From: JACDHG01 sp963815295 | Lineage (GTDB): Bacteria; Actinomycetota; Actinomycetes; Propionibacteriales; Nocardioidaceae | Length of the DNA: 64,000 bases | Assembly: GCA_963815295.1 (NCBI GenBank) | Contig: CAWFFZ010000008.1 | Span: forward strand, 930,001-994,000 | Reading direction: 5' to 3' | Part shown: in pieces, positions 1 through 8,747 of the stretch | Layout of the letters: every line of letters starts with the position of its first letter | Numbering within the stretch: the first letter of the stretch is position 1 | Position numbers and translations under genes: made by a program | The notes under the pieces: generated by a model | Told to the model about the DNA's origin: nothing | What the model saw: the letters and a program-made list of their open reading frames with translations, nothing else | Database searches by the model: none

Positions 1-348
1 GTCTACACAGTAGTGGTCCTGCGGCGGCCGGCCAACGCGCCCGAGATGTCCGACGACGATCTGGACGCGCTCCAGGCACGGCACCTCGCCTACCGCGCCG
101 AGTTGTGGCGGCAGGGCGTGGTGGTCGTGAACGGGCCGTTCGGCGAGCAGAGCGAACCGTCGTACCGCGGGATGTCGGTCTTCGCGTGCGACCCAGCCGA
201 GGCCGCACGGCTGTCGGACGGCGACCCCTCTGTGATGGCGGGGCGGCTTGCCTACGACGTGATGGAGTGGTGGGTCCGCGCCGACTCGCTCGCCTTCCCG
301 CTCAGTGAGCGACCGGTCGGCGACCGCCGCTCGATGCCCGACGACTGA
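1..348 (+). CDS. YCII-related domain protein (5' end outside window)
   Basis: The reading frame is open from base 1 and ends in TGA at 346-348. A GTG at 13 exists, but residues upstream of it (VYTVV) already look like the first beta strand of the YCII fold, so the true start is probably before the window. The protein has the small alpha/beta ferredoxin-like pattern of YCII-related proteins: a strand ending in LRRPANAP, a helix with an HLAYRAELW segment, a GPFGEQSEPSYRGMSVF strand region and a C-terminal acidic helix. Members of this family are small, often stress- or ECF-linked proteins with no settled biochemical role. No partner gene is visible on this side. Confidence 0.6.
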   Translation, partial: VYTVVVLRRPANAPEMSDDDLDALQARHLAYRAELWRQGVVVVNGPFGEQSEPSYRGMSVFACDPAEAARLSDGDPSVMAGRLAYDVMEWWVRADSLAFPLSERPVGDRRSMPDD

Positions 349-411
349 CCCGCCACGCACCACCAGAATCTATCGACTGGCGTCGCTCGGCCTTGTCAGT
401 GACGATGCAGC

Positions 412-576
412 ATGCCCTCTGTGTCGCGTGATGTCCTCGACTACTACGAGTCAGGACGTGAATTTGACCGTCTGAATGATGGCAACCTTGCCGGCCCGCT
501 CGAGTTCGAGCCAACGATCGAGCTGCTGGTGCGGTACTTGCCAGCCCGGAGCTCCTCGCTTTGGGAAGCCACTTGA
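412..576 (+). pseudogene. N-terminal remnant of a SAM-dependent methyltransferase
   Basis: A 54-codon frame from ATG 412 to TGA 574. It reads DVLDYYESGREFDRL, then GPLEFEPTIELLVRYLPA, which is the typical N-terminal cap of class I SAM methyltransferases (a YY..G.E..RL helix followed by GxLEFxRT..LL.R.LP). The sequence stops exactly where the glycine-rich SAM-binding motif should begin, and no continuation is visible in the other frames before the next gene at 592. It is therefore read as a 3'-deleted scrap, not a functional small gene. Assignment rests on family pattern memory only. Confidence 0.5.
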
Positions 577-591
577 TGGCGGTCGGTCGCC

Positions 592-1536
592 GTGAGTGAT
601 CCCCTGCACGATGACGAGATCTTGATCGACCTGGGTCTCGTTCGGGCTCTCGTTGACCGGGCCCTGCCCGAATACGCGTCACTACCGATCAGTCGGCTTC
701 GTGCCTCGGGTTCAACCAATGCGCTCTTTCGGCTCGGGGACGAACTCTTGATCCGGCTTCCCCGCCAGCCTGGGGGATCCGCGACCATAGAGAAGGAGGC
801 GCGTTGGCTGCCGCACATAGCGCCGCTGCTGCCGGTATCGGTACCCGAGGTCGTCGCCGTGGGGGAGCCGGATCTGGGCTATCCCGAGCGCTGGTCGGTG
901 GTGCGCTGGCTCGAGGGCGATTTCCCCACGGTTGCCGATCCGGCGTCGTACGCCGACCCGACGCCGACAGCCTTGGCGCGCGACCTAGCGGCCGTGGTCA
1001 CTGCGCTGAGCGACATCCCCGTCCCTCCCGGTGCTCTCGCCGATCCGGAGTTGCGCATGTACCGCGGTGCCCCGATTGGATCCATGGATGGCGGAACCCG
1101 TCGCAGTCTCGCGGAGTGCCGTGACATCTCGGGTCTGGACTTGGACTTCGACGCCGTACTCCGGATGTGGGAACTGGCCATGGCGCTTCCCGAGCCGGGT
1201 TCAGAGTCGTCGCCGCGGTGGTACCACGGGGACCTGCTGGCCGAGAATCTGCTGGTGCGCGATGGCCGCCTCGCCGCGGTGCTGGACTTCGGAGGGCTGG
1301 CTGTCGGGGATCCGACGATCGACCTGGTCGTCGCATGGGAGGTGCTAGACCCTGCCGCGCGCGAGGTGTTCCGTCGTGCCGTCGGGGTGGACGATGCCAC
1401 GTGGCTGCGGGGCCGGGCCTGGGCGCTTGCGTTGGCCGTCATGACCTTCCCGTACTACTGGAGCACCATGCCGGAGCGATGCGCCAGCAGGCTCGCCATT
1501 GTGCGGTCGGTACTTGCCGATGCGGCCTCAAGCTGA
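592..1536 (+). CDS. Aminoglycoside phosphotransferase (APH) family kinase-like protein
   Basis: A GTG-started protein of 314 residues with the APH/choline-kinase fold. The N-lobe has a strand RLRASGSTNALFRLGDELLIRLPR with the nucleotide-lobe Arg/Lys position and a paired Glu (IEKEARWL). The hinge is VVRWLEGD. The catalytic loop is WYHGDLLAENLLV (HxDxxxxN) and the metal-binding motif is VLDFGGLAVGDPTIDL. The architecture matches the actinobacterial phosphotransferase-family proteins that act on small hydroxylated metabolites or antibiotics; the actual substrate cannot be read from sequence. It stands alone, with the opposing GntR gene 33 bp downstream. The start could also be an internal in-frame codon, but the length fits the family. 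Confidence 0.85.
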   Translation: MSDPLHDDEILIDLGLVRALVDRALPEYASLPISRLRASGSTNALFRLGDELLIRLPRQPGGSATIEKEARWLPHIAPLLPVSVPEVVAVGEPDLGYPERWSVVRWLEGDFPTVADPASYADPTPTALARDLAAVVTALSDIPVPPGALADPELRMYRGAPIGSMDGGTRRSLAECRDISGLDLDFDAVLRMWELAMALPEPGSESSPRWYHGDLLAENLLVRDGRLAAVLDFGGLAVGDPTIDLVVAWEVLDPAAREVFRRAVGVDDATWLRGRAWALALAVMTFPYYWSTMPERCASRLAIVRSVLADAASS

Positions 1537-1569
1537 GGTACACCGCCAGAGCCCAGCCGCCGCAGCTGG

Positions 1570-1956
1570 TCAGTTGCTGGTGCGTGGCCAGCTGACTTCA
1601 ATCAACCGGGTGGCTTCGGCCAGCGACAGGCCTTGCCGACGGGCCGTGTCGGTGAACGCGGTGGCGGTTTGTCGGAGGGTGGCTTGCTGACCGGTCTCGT
1701 CGACATCGTGCAGGACAGTGCTGTGCACGAACGTGCCCCGGCGTCCTTGGGTGGAGATGATCTTGTCGGCTTCCAGCTCGCGATAGGCCCGGGCGACGGT
1801 GTTGGCGGCCAGCCCCAGATCTGTCGCCAGCTGCCGCACGGTGGGCAGTTTTTGGCCCGGGGCGAGCTCGCCCGTAGCAACCATGGCCGCGACCTGGATG
1901 CGCAGCTGCTCGAACGGCGGGGTCGAGCTGTCGGGGTCGATCTGCAGCACGTGCAC
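1570..1956 (-). CDS. GntR-family transcriptional regulator, YtrA-like short type
   Basis: 128 residues. The N-terminal half is a GntR winged helix: PFEQLRIQVAAMVATGEL, then LPTVRQLATDLGLAANTVARAYRELEADKI, then a GRRGTFV wing. The C-terminal tail of about 50 residues is only long enough for a short helical effector/dimerisation tail, as in the YtrA subgroup. YtrA-type genes usually head ABC-transporter operons. Here the gene is followed on its own strand only by the convergent kinase gene, so no target is obvious. DNA binding is expected from the family; the ligand is unknown. Confidence 0.85.
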   Translation of the reverse strand: MHVLQIDPDSSTPPFEQLRIQVAAMVATGELAPGQKLPTVRQLATDLGLAANTVARAYRELEADKIISTQGRRGTFVHSTVLHDVDETGQQATLRQTATAFTDTARRQGLSLAEATRLIEVSWPRTSN

Positions 1957-1978
1957 GTGGCGCTGGGAATTCGTCCAG

Positions 1979-2092
1979 TTAGCGGGTGTCAGACGCCGGC
2001 TTGGCGTATGCCGCCACGCCGCTGTCGAGGATGATGCATGACTCGTCGCCGACGGTCCATGCGTCGTGACCGGGGTGCACTGCTGACGTCAC
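1979..2092 (-). pseudogene. C-terminal scrap of a cupin-domain protein
   Basis: On the minus strand a short frame ending in TAA at 1979-1981 reads VHPGHDAWTVGDESC, then ILDSGVAAYAKP. This resembles the last strands of small cupin proteins (PGHDAWVVGDEP... pattern). No upstream cupin core with the His/Glu metal motif is present in the same frame, so only the 3' end survives. The remaining 170 bp up to the sigma-factor gene holds no gene I recognise. Confidence 0.4.
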
Positions 2093-2294
2093 GGTTCTCT
2101 CCGTCCGTGAAAGTTGCCACGCGGTTGTGGCTCACTCTCGACCCTAGAGAGTCTGCACCCCGACAGCCAGAGGGATCGGCCTGGCGCTGGTCCCGTCCAA
2201 CTGGTCCAAACCCAGCGCGGGCTTGTGTCAACCTGTGGGGGTGGTCGGACGACTCTAGGGCATGAGGAATTCCGTACCGGAGGAGATTGTCTCC

Positions 2295-2837
2295 GTGGGT
2301 GAGAGGCGTGCAGGCGGTTGGGGCGGTGTGGGGATGGAGCCCGCTCGTGCTGAGCTCGTTGAGGTGCTGTTCCGGCGGCACTACGCCGCCCTCCTCCGAC
2401 TCGGCGTCGTCATGCTGGGCAGTCGCGAGGCTGCAGAGGACGCCGTCCAGGACGCGTTCGTGGCCCTCCACCGTCATCGATCGGGGCTACGTGACCCGGA
2501 GGCGGCCGAGGCGTATCTCCGCTCCGCGGTGCTCAACCGCTGTCGGTCCTCGGTACGACGCCAGATCACACAACGCGCCCCAAGGCCGCTCATGCTCGTG
2601 CGCGAGCACCAGGAGAGTCCGGAGGATACGACGGTGGGCCACGACGAGATCGAATCGCTTGTCGCCCTCATGCGCACGTTGGCACGACGCCAGCGCGAGG
2701 TGCTGGCCTGCCGGTACGTCCTCGAGCTGTCGGTCGCGGAGACTGCCCAGCTGCTCCAGATCAGCGCCGGGTCGGTTAAGACCCATACCTATCGCGGATT
2801 ACAAGCCCTACAGCAACGGATCGAGGCGACCCCATGA
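2295..2837 (+). CDS. ECF-type RNA polymerase sigma factor
   Basis: A group IV sigma factor with region 2 (FRRHYAALLRLGVVML, then AEDAVQDAFVALHRH) and region 4 (LARRQREVLACRYVLE, then SVAETAQLLQISAGSVKTHTYRGL). An upstream in-frame ATG at 2262 gives 191 residues. I prefer the GTG at 2295 (180 residues) because GGAGGAG at 2279-2285 sits 9 bases before it; ATG 2334 is also possible. The stop overlaps the next gene by 4 bases (ATGA), so the two are translationally coupled. It probably directs transcription in response to a signal sensed by that membrane-anchored partner. Confidence 0.88.
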   Translation: MGERRAGGWGGVGMEPARAELVEVLFRRHYAALLRLGVVMLGSREAAEDAVQDAFVALHRHRSGLRDPEAAEAYLRSAVLNRCRSSVRRQITQRAPRPLMLVREHQESPEDTTVGHDEIESLVALMRTLARRQREVLACRYVLELSVAETAQLLQISAGSVKTHTYRGLQALQQRIEATP

Positions 2838-3865
2838 GCAGCATCGAAGAGCGGCTCGCGCGGGACATCGCAGCAGTCAAAGGAAGTGTCGTCGTGACCG
2901 AGTCAGACCTGAGGATGGCGCGTGACGCAGTCGAAAAGCGTATCGACAGCGGGCGGCAGCGAAACCGCCGCCGTACCCTGGCAGCAGCCGCCGCAGCGGC
3001 GGTCGTGATCCCAGTCCTGGGGTTCGCCGCTTTCCAGACGCTGCGCGGCGACGACAGGTCGGCGCCGCCTGCCAACTCCGGGCCGACGACCTCCGCCGAC
3101 ACCGACGCTGACTTCCTCACCGGGCGCCTCCCGGCCCCCGGCCTCGTCAATGGACTATGGCGGGTGGACAACGGCACCTTGCTGATGCTGTTCAACTCGG
3201 ACGGCACGATGCGGTTTGACAACGCCGGGGCGCTGTACTCCGACCTGGCCGTGACCGGTACCTATGAGATCGAGGGTGAACTAATCACTGTGAGCATCGG
3301 CAGCGGGCCGGCGGAGTGCCTCGGGCAGGAACTCGCGATGCGCGCCTCCCTCCCGGCGGCTGGCGAAATGCGTTTCGTCCACACCCAGCCGGTGAGTGAG
3401 AACTGCGCACCCGCTCAGGACAAGCGGTTGGTTCTGGAACAGGTGCTGCCGACGTACAGCGACGCCGTGGCTGGGCTCGAGGTTCCCGCGAAGGGGGATT
3501 GGCAGCCACCAGCGGGTCTGCCTTTCCTGTACGGCGACTGGATGGCAGAGGTCACCGACCCGGTATCGACGGCGAACACGGGCGGACTCGTCCTGGAGCT
3601 TGCGCCGGATGGGAGCTACACCTTTGCGGGCCACGGTGCCGTGGCCGACCGCGGCCGGTGGACCTTCGACAGCCCGGCGTCACGGCTGAGCCTGGTCAGC
3701 GCAGGCGACTCGCCGACGTGCGACCAGGGTGACCGCCTCGTCCTAGGCGCGGTGGAGCATCTGTACACCGGCACCACCATGATGCGAGCGACAGTGGAGC
3801 AGAACACCTGCGGCGGAGCCTGGGCATCACATGACTGGATCCTGCTCCCCCGGGAGGTCAACTGA
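2834..3865 (+). CDS. Membrane-anchored protein coupled to the ECF sigma factor (putative anti-sigma or effector)
   Basis: 343 residues. A charged cytosolic N-terminus (about 1-45) carries SSIEERLARDIAAVKGSV and a basic RQRNRRR stop, then one membrane segment near residues 49-67 (an alanine run, then VVIPVLGFAAF). The outside part contains two similar beta-rich modules, one starting GLWRVDNGTLLMLFNSDGT and the other GDWMAEV...LAPDGSYTFAGHG. Each ends with a paired-Cys segment (AECLGQ/ENCAP and PTCDQG/QNTCGG). Position and topology suggest an anti-sigma role, but no ZAS zinc motif (HxxxCxxC) is seen. It could instead be a sigma-regulated surface protein. Confidence 0.6.
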   Translation: MSSIEERLARDIAAVKGSVVVTESDLRMARDAVEKRIDSGRQRNRRRTLAAAAAAAVVIPVLGFAAFQTLRGDDRSAPPANSGPTTSADTDADFLTGRLPAPGLVNGLWRVDNGTLLMLFNSDGTMRFDNAGALYSDLAVTGTYEIEGELITVSIGSGPAECLGQELAMRASLPAAGEMRFVHTQPVSENCAPAQDKRLVLEQVLPTYSDAVAGLEVPAKGDWQPPAGLPFLYGDWMAEVTDPVSTANTGGLVLELAPDGSYTFAGHGAVADRGRWTFDSPASRLSLVSAGDSPTCDQGDRLVLGAVEHLYTGTTMMRATVEQNTCGGAWASHDWILLPREVN

Positions 3866-4107
3866 CCCGCGGCACGAGTCAAGCAGACCGATACCAAAGC
3901 GATACCGCCTGGGATTAGCCACGGATACGAACCGGTGGGAGCAGCTGAGGTGGCCGTGGCAACTATCTCCGACCGACGAAAGCAATTCCCTGGACCTCTG
4001 CACCCACGGGTAGCACCTCGTCGCAGCGCCGATAGGGCGCAGCGGCGGCAGCAAGTCGAACCGTTGAGACGGGGAGGCACGCGCTTCCCCACGGGAGGGA
4101 CACCGTC

Positions 4108-5439
4108 ATGACACATCGCAATCTCAGCAGTGCCAAGAGACGGCTGCTGGCAATCGGGACCGTGGGAGTGGTCGGAGCTGCGCTGCTTGCCAGCGGACAG
4201 CAGGGCGGCGCGGCGACAGGCGCGCAAACGCTACGCGCTAAAGGATGTCACCCAGCCGACGACGCCGGCGTGGTCGCTGACTGGAACAGCACCGCGGTGG
4301 GAACGCTGATCACCGACGCCCTTCGCAGCCCGGCCGAGTCGTACGTCTACTTCGGGTTCACCCACGCCGCGATGCACAACGCGGTGAACGGGATCACCCG
4401 CGAGTACAGGTTGTACAAGTGGGGCAAGCGCGGTCCTCGCTGCGCGTCACCGGAGGCGGCAGCCGCCAGCGCGGCATACCACCTGCTGTCCGAGTACTTC
4501 TCGACGGTGCCGGCCGCGAAGACACGGCTCGACGCCGCGTACGCCGCTTCGCTGGAGGGGATATCGGACGGCTGGGCCGAGGACGCTGGCGTCAGGTACG
4601 GCAAGCGCGCGGCGCAGCGGATAGTCAACATTCGGGCCAACGACCGTCGCTACGCGCCCCTGGCGTTCACCATGCCTGCGGGGCCTGGCATCTGGCGTCC
4701 GACCTCGGATCCGCCCGTGCCGTTCTCCACGCCATGGCTGTCGCAGATGAAGCCGATGGTGATGAAGCACTCTGACCGGTTCCGCCCCGGCCCGCCGCCG
4801 GCTCTCACGTCGGCCAAGTACGCGCGCCAGTACAACGAGGTCAAGGAGCTCGGCGCGATGACCGGAAGCACCCGGTCGCTGAGGCAGACGAAGACGGCGC
4901 AGTTCTTCTCCGACATCGGCGTCGGCGGGCTGCAGGCCGGTCTCCGCGACCTCGCCGATCGTCACGGCATGGACATCAGCGACAGCGCGCGCCTATTTGC
5001 CGTCGCGAACGTCGCCGCCTGCGACGCTTTCGTCGCCTCGTGGGACGCGAAGTTCCACTACGGATTCTGGCGGCCGGTCACGGCGATCCAATTGGCCGAC
5101 ACTGACGGCAACGACGCTACCGACCCCGACACCTCGTGGACGTCGTTCATCGCCACGCCGCCGTATCCGGACTACACCAGCGGGCTCAACAGCGCGGTCG
5201 GCTCGGTCTCCCGCGCGATCGCACAGGTGCTCGGGACTAACAAGATCGACCTGTACCTCACCTCAGCGGCAGCGGGCCAGACTCGCCACTACCGCTACGC
5301 AGGACCGATCAACAGAGCGGCCATCAACGCCCGCGTCTGGAGCGGACTGCACTTCCGCACCGCCGACGTCGTCGGCAACCACGTCGCGCAGCGCATCGCG
5401 ACGCTCGTGTCCCGCACCGAGTTCCGTCCAGCCGGCTGA
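4108..5439 (+). CDS. Vanadium-dependent haloperoxidase-fold secreted protein with altered active site
   Basis: 443 residues. The N-terminal signal peptide has a basic stretch (SSAKRRLL), a hydrophobic run and an AlaAlaThr region near residue 36. RBS GGGAGGG lies 8 bases before the ATG. The helical core ends in the PAP2/haloperoxidase signature: K315 and R322 in AKFHYGFWRP, S358-G359 in PPYPDYTSG, and R409/H415 in ARVWSGLHFRTAD. The spacing matches the vanadate pocket of fungal chloroperoxidase (K353, R360, S402, G403, R490, H496). The residue equivalent to acid-base His404 is Leu360, so normal halide oxidation or phosphatase activity is doubtful. It ends at a shared terminator with the MMPL gene. 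Confidence 0.75.
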   Translation: MTHRNLSSAKRRLLAIGTVGVVGAALLASGQQGGAATGAQTLRAKGCHPADDAGVVADWNSTAVGTLITDALRSPAESYVYFGFTHAAMHNAVNGITREYRLYKWGKRGPRCASPEAAAASAAYHLLSEYFSTVPAAKTRLDAAYAASLEGISDGWAEDAGVRYGKRAAQRIVNIRANDRRYAPLAFTMPAGPGIWRPTSDPPVPFSTPWLSQMKPMVMKHSDRFRPGPPPALTSAKYARQYNEVKELGAMTGSTRSLRQTKTAQFFSDIGVGGLQAGLRDLADRHGMDISDSARLFAVANVAACDAFVASWDAKFHYGFWRPVTAIQLADTDGNDATDPDTSWTSFIATPPYPDYTSGLNSAVGSVSRAIAQVLGTNKIDLYLTSAAAGQTRHYRYAGPINRAAINARVWSGLHFRTADVVGNHVAQRIATLVSRTEFRPAG

Positions 5440-5447
5440 TCCGGCAC

Positions 5448-5493
5448 AGCAAGCCCTGCCCGAGTGTCTCCACGCGCCTGGGCAGGGCTTGCT
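5448..5493. terminator. Bidirectional rho-independent-like terminator
   Basis: Perfect 14-bp inverted repeat AGCAAGCCCTGCCC (5448-5461) and its complement (5480-5493) with an 18-base loop, placed between the convergent haloperoxidase-fold and MMPL genes. There is no long U tract, as is usual in high-GC actinobacteria. Confidence 0.8.
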
Positions 5494-5518
5494 ACCAGCT
5501 GATCGTGCACCTCTCGAG

Positions 5519-7654
5519 TCAGCTCTCCAGCACGCGCTCCTTGTCGGGCTCGTCCACTTTGTCGGTCGTGTCGTCCCCATGGCCGGGCCACCACGCGGCG
5601 TGCCCGATAAGGGCGGTGAGCGCTGGCGTCAGGAAGAGCGCCATCACGAACGCGGCCAAGGCGATGCCGACAGAGAACGAGAATCCCATCGACTTGAAGA
5701 ACGTGCCCTCGGCGAGCATCAGCGAGGCGAAGGTGCCGGCGAGGATCAGGCCGGCGGCCGCGACCGTCGGACCGGCATGTTCGATCGCCTTGGCGGCCGC
5801 GGGCCGCGGCTCGAGCCCTCCCCGTGCCTCTTCCCGCAGGCGCGCAATCATCAAGATGTTGTAGTCGGTGCCCAGCGCCACCACGAAGAGGTAGATGTAG
5901 ATCGGCAGGATGAAGATCAGCCCCTGCTGTCCCAGCAGGCCCTGGAAGACCAGCACGGTCGCGCCCAGGCTGGCGGTGAAGCCCAGGCCCACAGACACCA
6001 TGAGGTACAACGGCGCGACGAGACTTCGCAGCAGCAAGGCCAAGATGATCATGATCAGCACTGCCGCGACCGGGAAGACCACCGAGTAGTCACGCGCCAT
6101 CGCATCGTCGAGATCGACGAAGATCGACGTGGTGCCGCCGACGAAGGACTCGGTCCCGTCCGGCGCAGCGGAGTGCGCGGTGTCGCGCACGGGACCCTCG
6201 ACGTTAGCCAGCGCCGCGTCGGACCCGGGGTCGTTGGAGAGGACGACGGTGAAGACCGCGACGTCGTCAGTCTGATCGGCCAGCGCCGCAGACGCGACGC
6301 CAGGCGCTGTGCCGAGTTCGGTGGCGTACGTGTTGAGATCGGCGTCGTCGAGCGGCTGGCCGTCCGTGGAGCGGAGGAGCACCGTTGTGGGGTCGGCGGC
6401 ACCACTGGGCTGGCCCTTCTCGAAGTTGATCAGCGCCTGGCCCGACTCCGTGTTCTCCGTGCTGCTGTCGGAGAAGTCGAAGGTCGGGTTGAAGCCAAGC
6501 GCGAACAGCGACAGGACGGCGAGTGAGCCCGCTGAGACGACTGCGTAGCGCACCGGGTGCACAGCAACCGACCGCCCGATGGCGCGGAACCGCGTGGCCT
6601 CGGGCTCGACCAACCACTTCTTCGACGGCCAGGAGATGACCCTTTGCCCCAGGACTGCGACGACCGCGGGGACCAGTGTCAACGCCGCGAGCACGGCCAA
6701 CGCGACCGCAATCGCCAGCGCCGGCCCGATCGAGCGGAAGATGCTCAGGGACGACAGCACCATCGCCATGAAGGCGATGATGACCGCGCCGCCAGCCGAG
6801 GCGATCGCCTCACCGGCGCGCTCGACCGCGTGGGACACCGCGCCTCGACCATCCAAGCCCAGCCGCAGGGCCTCCCGGTAACGGAACAGGAAGAAGAGGA
6901 TGTAGTCGGTCCCGATGCCGAACAGCACGATGAACAAGATCACCGAGATGGAGCTGTCGGCCTTGAGGTCGAACACCTCGTTCGCTACTGCGATGAGCCC
7001 GTTGGCGGTCGTCCCGACCAAGGCGACAGTCACGATGGGCAGGACACACGCGATGACGCTACGGAAGATCAGCGCGAGTAGGACCACGATGAGCAACAGG
7101 GTCACGATGCTGACCACGACGAGCGCCTGCTCAGACGACTCCTGGGAGTCCAGCGACTGGGCCGCCGGGCCCGTCACGCCCGAGCGGAGGTCGGTGCCCT
7201 CAACCATTGGCTCGAGGTCGGCGCGTAAATTCCGGGCGTCCTCGATGGCAGTGGGGTCGAAGGCGTTCTTGCCCGGCTTGACCTGCACGAAGATTGCCTG
7301 CACCAAGCCGTTGTCCGAAACCGGGGCGGCAGCCGCAGTGCCCAGGTTGTCGTAGCTCTCGGTGTTGAGCTGCTCGGCGATGGACGACACCGTGGCCTGG
7401 TCGTCCTCGGTCAGCTGGCTGCCATCCTCGTGGTCGAAGACCACGATCGCACCGATCTCACCGCGTTCCGGGAAGGCTTCTTGCTGCACGGTGAGAGCCT
7501 TGACGGACTCGTAGTGGCTGGGTAGGAACTCCGACTGGTCCTGCGTGGACTGCAGGGCGGGGGCAGTGATGGCGATGATTACGGCGGCCGCGATCCAAGC
7601 GGCGATGACCCACCAGCGGGCGCGGACGACGAACTTACCGAGAGCAGCAAACAT
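5519..7654 (-). CDS. MMPL-family (RND-type) membrane transporter
   Basis: 711 residues with the duplicated MMPL layout: an N-terminal TM segment, a large outer loop (residues about 35-170), a block of TM helices including FGIGTDYILFFLFRYREALR, a second outer loop, and a second helix block with ALGTDYNILMIARLREEARG. The two GTDY motifs are the proton-relay signature of MMPL/HpnN proteins. The family exports lipids, siderophores or drugs using the proton gradient. No lipid-biosynthesis neighbour is present, so the substrate is open. The length is typical of shorter actinobacterial MMPL proteins. Confidence 0.92.
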   Translation of the reverse strand: MFAALGKFVVRARWWVIAAWIAAAVIIAITAPALQSTQDQSEFLPSHYESVKALTVQQEAFPERGEIGAIVVFDHEDGSQLTEDDQATVSSIAEQLNTESYDNLGTAAAAPVSDNGLVQAIFVQVKPGKNAFDPTAIEDARNLRADLEPMVEGTDLRSGVTGPAAQSLDSQESSEQALVVVSIVTLLLIVVLLALIFRSVIACVLPIVTVALVGTTANGLIAVANEVFDLKADSSISVILFIVLFGIGTDYILFFLFRYREALRLGLDGRGAVSHAVERAGEAIASAGGAVIIAFMAMVLSSLSIFRSIGPALAIAVALAVLAALTLVPAVVAVLGQRVISWPSKKWLVEPEATRFRAIGRSVAVHPVRYAVVSAGSLAVLSLFALGFNPTFDFSDSSTENTESGQALINFEKGQPSGAADPTTVLLRSTDGQPLDDADLNTYATELGTAPGVASAALADQTDDVAVFTVVLSNDPGSDAALANVEGPVRDTAHSAAPDGTESFVGGTTSIFVDLDDAMARDYSVVFPVAAVLIMIILALLLRSLVAPLYLMVSVGLGFTASLGATVLVFQGLLGQQGLIFILPIYIYLFVVALGTDYNILMIARLREEARGGLEPRPAAAKAIEHAGPTVAAAGLILAGTFASLMLAEGTFFKSMGFSFSVGIALAAFVMALFLTPALTALIGHAAWWPGHGDDTTDKVDEPDKERVLES

Positions 7655-7755
7655 AGTCCGAACGCTACCGAAGCCGGTCTACGGCGATGCTGCTGGATGG
7701 GCCGCACGGCTGTCTAGCAGCGGGGGTCGGACAGCGGCTTCGCCTTGGCCGGCGA

Positions 7756-8745
7756 TTACAGCCCTGCGTCCAGTGCCTCCCGCCCGTGCTCGACCCACCA
7801 AGCCAGGTCCTCCCGTTCCCGCGCACGCTTCGCCTCGTCGGGGTGGCGGGTCGCGTCGAGCGCCTTGTTCCAGCCGAGCCAGAGCAATCCGGCGAGGAGC
7901 GAGAGCCGGATCGCGCGCGCCGAGGAATCCGGTGCTGCGCGGCGGTACTCGTCGAGGAATGCCTCACGGGCCAGACCCAGCACCGGAGCACAGCCGGCCA
8001 GCATCCGGGTGACGTCGAATTCACCGGGTGCCGCCACTGCTTGGCCCCAGTCGATGAGGGTGAGCCCGCCGTCGTCCTCCCAGGCGAGATTCACCGTAGC
8101 GAGGTCGCCGTGGCAGAGCGTGGGGGTGCACTCGGACAGCGCCTTGACCAGGGGGGTTGGGTCCTCCAGCAGTGCCTCGACCGCCGCCGCGACGTCGCCG
8201 GGAACTAGCGACGCGAACAGCCCCCATCCGTCGAGTGCCGCCGCGAGGATCGGATGCCCCGTGGCGACGTACGGCGCGAGCCGGGAAGGTGCGAACGTGG
8301 CGACCAACGGCGGCAAGGGCGCCAGGCCATCGGGTGGGGCGCCCGCGAAGTGAGCGTGCATCTCGGCCAGTCGTTGGACTAGATCGTGGGCCTGGGCCGG
8401 GCTCAGTTTGTCCCGCCAGCTCAGTACGCGGTCGCCGAGGTCACGCATGACGATGACTGTTGTGTCCGCCTCGACCCAGCCACCGATGACGGCGTGCCGG
8501 ATCCTTGATGGCAGCAGGTCAAGGACCCCTCGCTGGTAGAGGTCGAGCTCTCGCCCACGCTCGTCACCGAGGATCCTCATGAACAGGTCCGACTGGGGGG
8601 ACTGCCGCTTAACGACAACGCTGCGGCTGTCATCGAGCCACACTCGCTCGAGCGTGGCGCCGGAGACGCCGTCACCAGCCAGGGGCTCCCTGGCCACCGC
8701 GCGGTCGAGCAGGGCGCGGTCCACCACGGGCGACGACGACGGCAT
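7756..8745 (-). CDS. APH-family phosphotransferase-like protein
   Basis: 329 residues from ATG 8745; longer versions would run into the preceding gene, which ends at 8748. Features: SVVVKRQSPQSDLFMRIL (N-lobe Lys), an RELDLYQ helix, the catalytic loop TLCHGDLATVNLAWEDDGG (HGD....N) and the metal motif LTLIDWGQAVAAPGEFDVT. This is the phosphotransferase-enzyme-family fold. Only 2 bp separate it from the DinB-like gene upstream on the same strand, so the two are probably co-transcribed. Substrate unknown. Confidence 0.82.
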   Translation of the reverse strand: MPSSSPVVDRALLDRAVAREPLAGDGVSGATLERVWLDDSRSVVVKRQSPQSDLFMRILGDERGRELDLYQRGVLDLLPSRIRHAVIGGWVEADTTVIVMRDLGDRVLSWRDKLSPAQAHDLVQRLAEMHAHFAGAPPDGLAPLPPLVATFAPSRLAPYVATGHPILAAALDGWGLFASLVPGDVAAAVEALLEDPTPLVKALSECTPTLCHGDLATVNLAWEDDGGLTLIDWGQAVAAPGEFDVTRMLAGCAPVLGLAREAFLDEYRRAAPDSSARAIRLSLLAGLLWLGWNKALDATRHPDEAKRAREREDLAWWVEHGREALDAGL

Positions 8746-8747
8746 CT

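Noticed and set aside
4997..6526. Long plus-strand frame of about 500 codons opposite the MMPL gene
   Set aside because: It spans the terminator and mirrors the MMPL gene; His/Arg/Glu-rich low-complexity translation typical of an antisense frame.
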